Origin: Chloroflexota bacterium
Lineage (GTDB): Bacteria; Chloroflexota; Anaerolineae; Anaerolineales; Villigracilaceae
Length of the DNA: 45,052 nt
Assembly: GCA_016234535.1 (NCBI GenBank)
Contig: JACRBH010000173.1
Location: 1 to 45,052, forward strand
Reading direction: 5' to 3'
The notes below the pieces were generated by a model that was not told the DNA's origin, did no database searches, and saw only the letters and a program-made list of their open reading frames with translations. Of the stretch, positions 41,889 through 45,052 are shown in pieces; position 1 is the first letter of the stretch, and each line of letters opens with the position of its first letter. Position numbers and translations under genes: made by a program.

Positions 41889-42000
41889 TGGTCACGGCAA
41901 GGTTGGAATTGCATAAAACCAAGACGGACTCACAAGCAACTACGTTGAATCCAAAACGTACATACAAACATCCCTGACCTCGTTTTAGAAAAATCTCTTT

Positions 42001-44706
42001 ATGCCCAACACAATCATCAAAACAAAAATCAATGCGCCTGCGCTTCGGCATAGTTTGGTTTCCCGCAAGAAAATCGTCACCAAATTATCGGATGGGATTC
42101 GGGCTGGGCGCAAATTAACCTTAATCTCCGCCCCAGCGGGGTTTGGCAAGACGACTCTCGTGAGTGAATGGATCTCTTGTGGAGAAATCTCTGCTGCGTG
42201 GATTTCACTGGACGAAAACGACGGTGATACTTCCCGCTTCTTGACCTACCTCATAGCTGCTCTGCAAACCCTGATCTCTGGCGTCGGCGACGGTGTTTGG
42301 GCGGCGCTTCAATCGTCGCAGCCCATCCCCGCCACAGAACTGCTGACCACCCTGCTCAATGAACTTGAAACAACCGAGGATGACTTCATCCTCGTTCTCG
42401 ATGACTATCATGCCGTAGACTCACATGCAGTGGATGAACTGCTCACCTTCCTTGTTGAGCACATGCCGCCATCGCTGCATTTGGTCATCACCACCCGCGA
42501 GGATCCCGCCCTGCCGCTCGCCCGTTTGCGTGCCAAAAACCAATTGACGGAGATCCGCACTGCTGACTTGCGCTTTACCGAAAGTGAAGCCGCCGATTTC
42601 CTCAACCAGGTCATGGGGCTAAACCTCACCGCCGAAGACGCCTCCGCGTTGGACAAGCGCACTGAAGGTTGGGTGGCGGGTCTGCAATTGGCAGCGCTTT
42701 CGATGCAAGGTAAAGCGGATGCAGCTGAGTTCATTCGCTCATTCAGCGGGACAAATCAATTCGTGCTCGATTATCTGCTTGAAGAGGTATTGCAAAAACA
42801 ACCCGAAGCTGTGCAGGAATTTTTATTGCACACTTCCATTTTGAATCGGCTGAACGGCTCGTTGTGTGTTGCGCTCTGGCAGGGCGAGACTCTTTCGGCG
42901 CAAACCATGCTCGAACAGTTGGAACGTGCCAACCTGTTCGTCATTCCATTAGATGATGAGCGGCGCTGGTATCGCTACCATCACCTCTTCCGTGATTTGC
43001 TCCGTCAGCGGTTGGGTCAAAAGCAGGACAAAGAGGCAATTTCACAGCTTCATATCCGTGCCAGTGAGTGGTTTGGGCAAAGCGGCGAGATCGGTGAGGC
43101 ATTTCATCACGCCCTCGCCGCCGCAGACTTTGAACGAGCTGCCCGACTGACAGAGAGCGCCTGGCTGGGCATGGACGAAACCTTCCAGACTGGCACCTGG
43201 CTCGGGTGGGTGAACCAGCTTCCGTTAAGTGTGAGGCGGGTTCGTCCTGTGCTGTTAACACAAATGGGTTGGTCCTACATGGATGCGGGCAATGCTGAGG
43301 CGAGCGAGTCAAGTTTGAAGGATGCCGAAGCCTGTTTGAAGAATCCGCTTGAAGATCTGGTGATTGTTGAACCAGAACAATTCCGTACGCTGCCTGTGCG
43401 GATCGCGATGGCGCGCGCTTACAATGCCCAAGTGCAGAATCGGTTTGCCGACACGGTCAAATTCGCTGAAATGGCGCAAGACATGGCGCCGCCTGACGAT
43501 GAATTTTTGCAGGCGCAGGCATCGTCGATCTTAAGCACCACGTATTGGGCGAGCGGCGAGTTGGACAAGGCATATGCGTTCATGAGCAATTGGGTGGATG
43601 CAGCACAACAGGCGGATAATTTTGCTTTTGCGGTTGCAGCTTCATTTGCCAAGGCGGATATTCTGATTGCACAAGGGCGGCTGCGCGATGCGATTCAGGT
43701 CTATCAGACAGCCTTGAAATTGGCGACAACGCATGGCGTAGAAAGCATTACCGCGCATCACCATTTGGGTTTGGGTCTGCTGTATCACGAAATGGGTGAG
43801 GATGAACGCGCTGCAAGTCATTTACAAAAGTCCTTTGAACTCGGCAGGCAAACCCCCATTGTAGGTTGGGCATATCGCAAGAGTTTGGCGCAGGCATATT
43901 TGAAAGAATTTGAAGGTGATCACGACGCCGCGCTGGAAGCATTGGATGAAGCCCAGCGTTTTTACGTGCGCACGCCCATTCCCAATCTGCGCCCTGTGGG
44001 TGCGATGAAGGCGCGCATTTATCTCAAGCAAGGGCAGCTCATGAACGCGCAGACATGGGCACGCAAGAGTGGCTTATCTTTGCGCGATGCGCCCGATTAT
44101 CTGCATGAGTTTGAGCGCGTTACACTGGCAAGAATTGCGCTGGCGGAAGTCAATGTTAACTTCAGTGATGTGTTGAGTTCATTGGAACGTCATTTGAAAC
44201 TGGCCGAAACTCAAAACCGCCTTGCCAGCCAGATCGAAATTTTGATCGTGTTGTCCCTTGCCTTCCATGCAAAGGGAGAACAGGCAAACGCCATCGCCTT
44301 GCTGGAGCAAGCCCTAAAACTTGCCAAGTTTGAAGGCTATTTGCGGCTTTTCGTTGACGAAGGTGAACTCATGCGATTGTTGATTTTGGATTTACGATCT
44401 GCGCTTGAAAGCTCGGCGCGGACTGAAGTTCAGCCTTTGTTTGGTTATGTGGAAAAACTTTTGGCAGGGTTTTCTCAACCGACACAACTTCAAAAATCCA
44501 AAACTGAACTGATCGACCCTTTGAGTGATCGCGAACTCGAAGTATTACGTCTCATTGCACAGGGGCTTTCCAACCAGGAGCTTACCCGTAAACTGTTCGT
44601 GACATTGAGCACGGTCAAAGGGCATAACCTGCGCATTTTTGCCAAACTGCAAGCCAAAAGCCGCACCGAAGCAGTGGCGCGTGCCCGCGAACTGGGCTTG
44701 CTCTAA
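42001..44706 (+). CDS. MalT-like STAND ATPase with LuxR DNA-binding domain
   Basis: 901 residues. N-terminal NTPase with Walker A SAPAGFGKTTL (43-53) and Walker B DDFILVLDDYHAV (127-139), a winged-helix and sensor region to about 400, a TPR-rich superhelix from about 400 to 820, and a LuxR HTH at the end (LSDRELEVLRLIAQGLSNQE and STVKGHNLRIFAKL). Such proteins oligomerise on ATP and inducer binding and switch on genes; MalT itself senses maltotriose. The inducer here is unknown. It is followed by a small partner gene. No good ribosome site precedes the ATG. Confidence 0.93.
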   Translation: MPNTIIKTKINAPALRHSLVSRKKIVTKLSDGIRAGRKLTLISAPAGFGKTTLVSEWISCGEISAAWISLDENDGDTSRFLTYLIAALQTLISGVGDGVWAALQSSQPIPATELLTTLLNELETTEDDFILVLDDYHAVDSHAVDELLTFLVEHMPPSLHLVITTREDPALPLARLRAKNQLTEIRTADLRFTESEAADFLNQVMGLNLTAEDASALDKRTEGWVAGLQLAALSMQGKADAAEFIRSFSGTNQFVLDYLLEEVLQKQPEAVQEFLLHTSILNRLNGSLCVALWQGETLSAQTMLEQLERANLFVIPLDDERRWYRYHHLFRDLLRQRLGQKQDKEAISQLHIRASEWFGQSGEIGEAFHHALAAADFERAARLTESAWLGMDETFQTGTWLGWVNQLPLSVRRVRPVLLTQMGWSYMDAGNAEASESSLKDAEACLKNPLEDLVIVEPEQFRTLPVRIAMARAYNAQVQNRFADTVKFAEMAQDMAPPDDEFLQAQASSILSTTYWASGELDKAYAFMSNWVDAAQQADNFAFAVAASFAKADILIAQGRLRDAIQVYQTALKLATTHGVESITAHHHLGLGLLYHEMGEDERAASHLQKSFELGRQTPIVGWAYRKSLAQAYLKEFEGDHDAALEALDEAQRFYVRTPIPNLRPVGAMKARIYLKQGQLMNAQTWARKSGLSLRDAPDYLHEFERVTLARIALAEVNVNFSDVLSSLERHLKLAETQNRLASQIEILIVLSLAFHAKGEQANAIALLEQALKLAKFEGYLRLFVDEGELMRLLILDLRSALESSARTEVQPLFGYVEKLLAGFSQPTQLQKSKTELIDPLSDRELEVLRLIAQGLSNQELTRKLFVTLSTVKGHNLRIFAKLQAKSRTEAVARARELGLL

Positions 44707-44786
44707 TCTCCTCAAACCATACTTAAAACAATACTTTTGGTTCTAACCGGCAGCTCTCCCTGCCGGTATATTTGCGCACGTTGACG

Positions 44787-45038
44787 ATGACTTACTTCTA
44801 CGAAATTCGAATCGCAGGACATCTGGATGCTCATTGGGCAGACTGGTTCGACGGCATGTCCGTGACAATGGAAGAGGATGGAAACACGCTTCTTTCTGGA
44901 CCTGTGCCTGATCAGCCCGCCCTATATGGGTTGCTGCGAAAGGTACGTGACCTCGGTCTTCCACTCGTTTCGGTGAACCAGATAACAGTCACTTTGAGTC
45001 AACAAATTCTAAATAAAAAAAGAGTAATACAAAAATGA
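44787..45038 (+). CDS. Small partner protein of the STAND/LuxR regulator, family unnamed
   Basis: 83 residues from the ATG at 44787 (a Met five codons upstream is also possible). Mixed alpha/beta pattern: YFYEIRIAGHLDAHWADWF, then NTLLSGPVPDQPALYGLLRK and DLGLPLVSVNQI. I know similar short proteins only as neighbours of LuxR-type ATPase regulators in Chloroflexi; their role is not known to me. The last codons are Lys-rich. Its stop overlaps a further start by four bases. Confidence 0.75.
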   Translation: MTYFYEIRIAGHLDAHWADWFDGMSVTMEEDGNTLLSGPVPDQPALYGLLRKVRDLGLPLVSVNQITVTLSQQILNKKRVIQK

Positions 45039-45052
45039 ATGCAAACACCACC
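45035..45052 (+). CDS. Start of a further gene, cut by the window edge
   Basis: ATG at 45035 overlaps the preceding stop (ATGA) and opens a reading frame MNANTT to the window end. Too short to identify. The overlap suggests it belongs to the same operon as the small partner protein. Confidence 0.4.

Larger units (their letters stand above)
41586..42000. other. 415-base region between divergent regulators
   Basis: Holds the promoters of the hybrid regulator (minus) and the MalT-like regulator (plus). Visible: a TGG-TAAACT extended -10 at 41675-41680 (plus), the second 18-codon ORF (41788-41844), and a weak hairpin with CTTTATTT after it (41861-41888). The stretch at 41630-41672 reads REGEAPAKP on the minus strand, a word I associate with dispersed repeats. 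Confidence 0.6.

Overview
The window looks like a chromosomal piece of a Chloroflexota bacterium, most likely class Anaerolineae. This is an inference from the gene mix: a form I RuBisCO operon in an organism that also carries a STAND/LuxR regulator with a small partner gene, many single-domain accessory proteins, lipoprotein-type galactan uptake and many foldback repeats. No rRNA, tRNA, CRISPR array, transposase or phage gene was seen.

Region 1 (1-6483, all minus strand) is a housekeeping block in the order dnaA, rpsB, tsf, pyrH, frr, uppS, cdsA, followed by the start of a glpX-type fructose-1,6-bisphosphatase cut by the window edge. Hairpin terminators follow dnaA and tsf, and rpsB has a clear extended -10 promoter. 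Region 2 (6484-8739) is a 684-base spacer followed by a lone histidine ammonia-lyase gene on the plus strand.

Region 3 (8808-17272, minus strand) is a carbon-fixation operon. In transcription order it holds a soluble histidine kinase and its NarL-type response regulator, glpX, cbbL, cbbS, phosphoribulokinase, a type-2 ferredoxin-NADP reductase, a second and divergent glpX, and ribulose-phosphate 3-epimerase. These genes cover the CO2-fixing and ribulose-regenerating core of the Calvin cycle plus a link to ferredoxin/NADPH. With the edge fragment the window holds three glpX genes.

Region 4 (17385-26199) is an accessory island of small proteins: DUF1579-like, VOC, a WYL regulator, two DinB-like proteins, a MocR/PdxR-type regulator, SnoaL-like, two ABM-like proteins, DUF6157-like, a macrolide-type glycosyltransferase and a CPBP membrane protease. 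It is interspersed with foldback repeats.

Region 5 (26200-37909) is a galactan-use locus: galactokinase, GH42 beta-galactosidase, secreted GH53 endo-galactanase, two ABC permeases, a solute-binding lipoprotein with an unusual C-terminal X25-like domain, a degenerate receiver protein, and a second GH53 enzyme without a visible signal peptide. Outside, galactan would be cut; oligosaccharides would be imported and then split to galactose and phosphorylated. No ABC ATPase, galT or galE is in the window. Two inverted copies of an 85-base repeat lie at either side of the galK-to-permease block.

Region 6 (38019-45052) is regulatory: a roughly 1190-residue protein joining a LacI-type sugar-binding domain, a histidine kinase, two receivers and an AraC DNA-binding domain, then a MalT-like STAND/LuxR regulator with a small downstream partner and the first codons of a further gene. 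The most unusual signals are the all-in-one regulator, the paired 18-codon ORFs that resemble the N-terminus of mevalonate-diphosphate decarboxylase, the degenerate second GlpX, the binding protein-X25 fusion and the dispersed foldback repeats.
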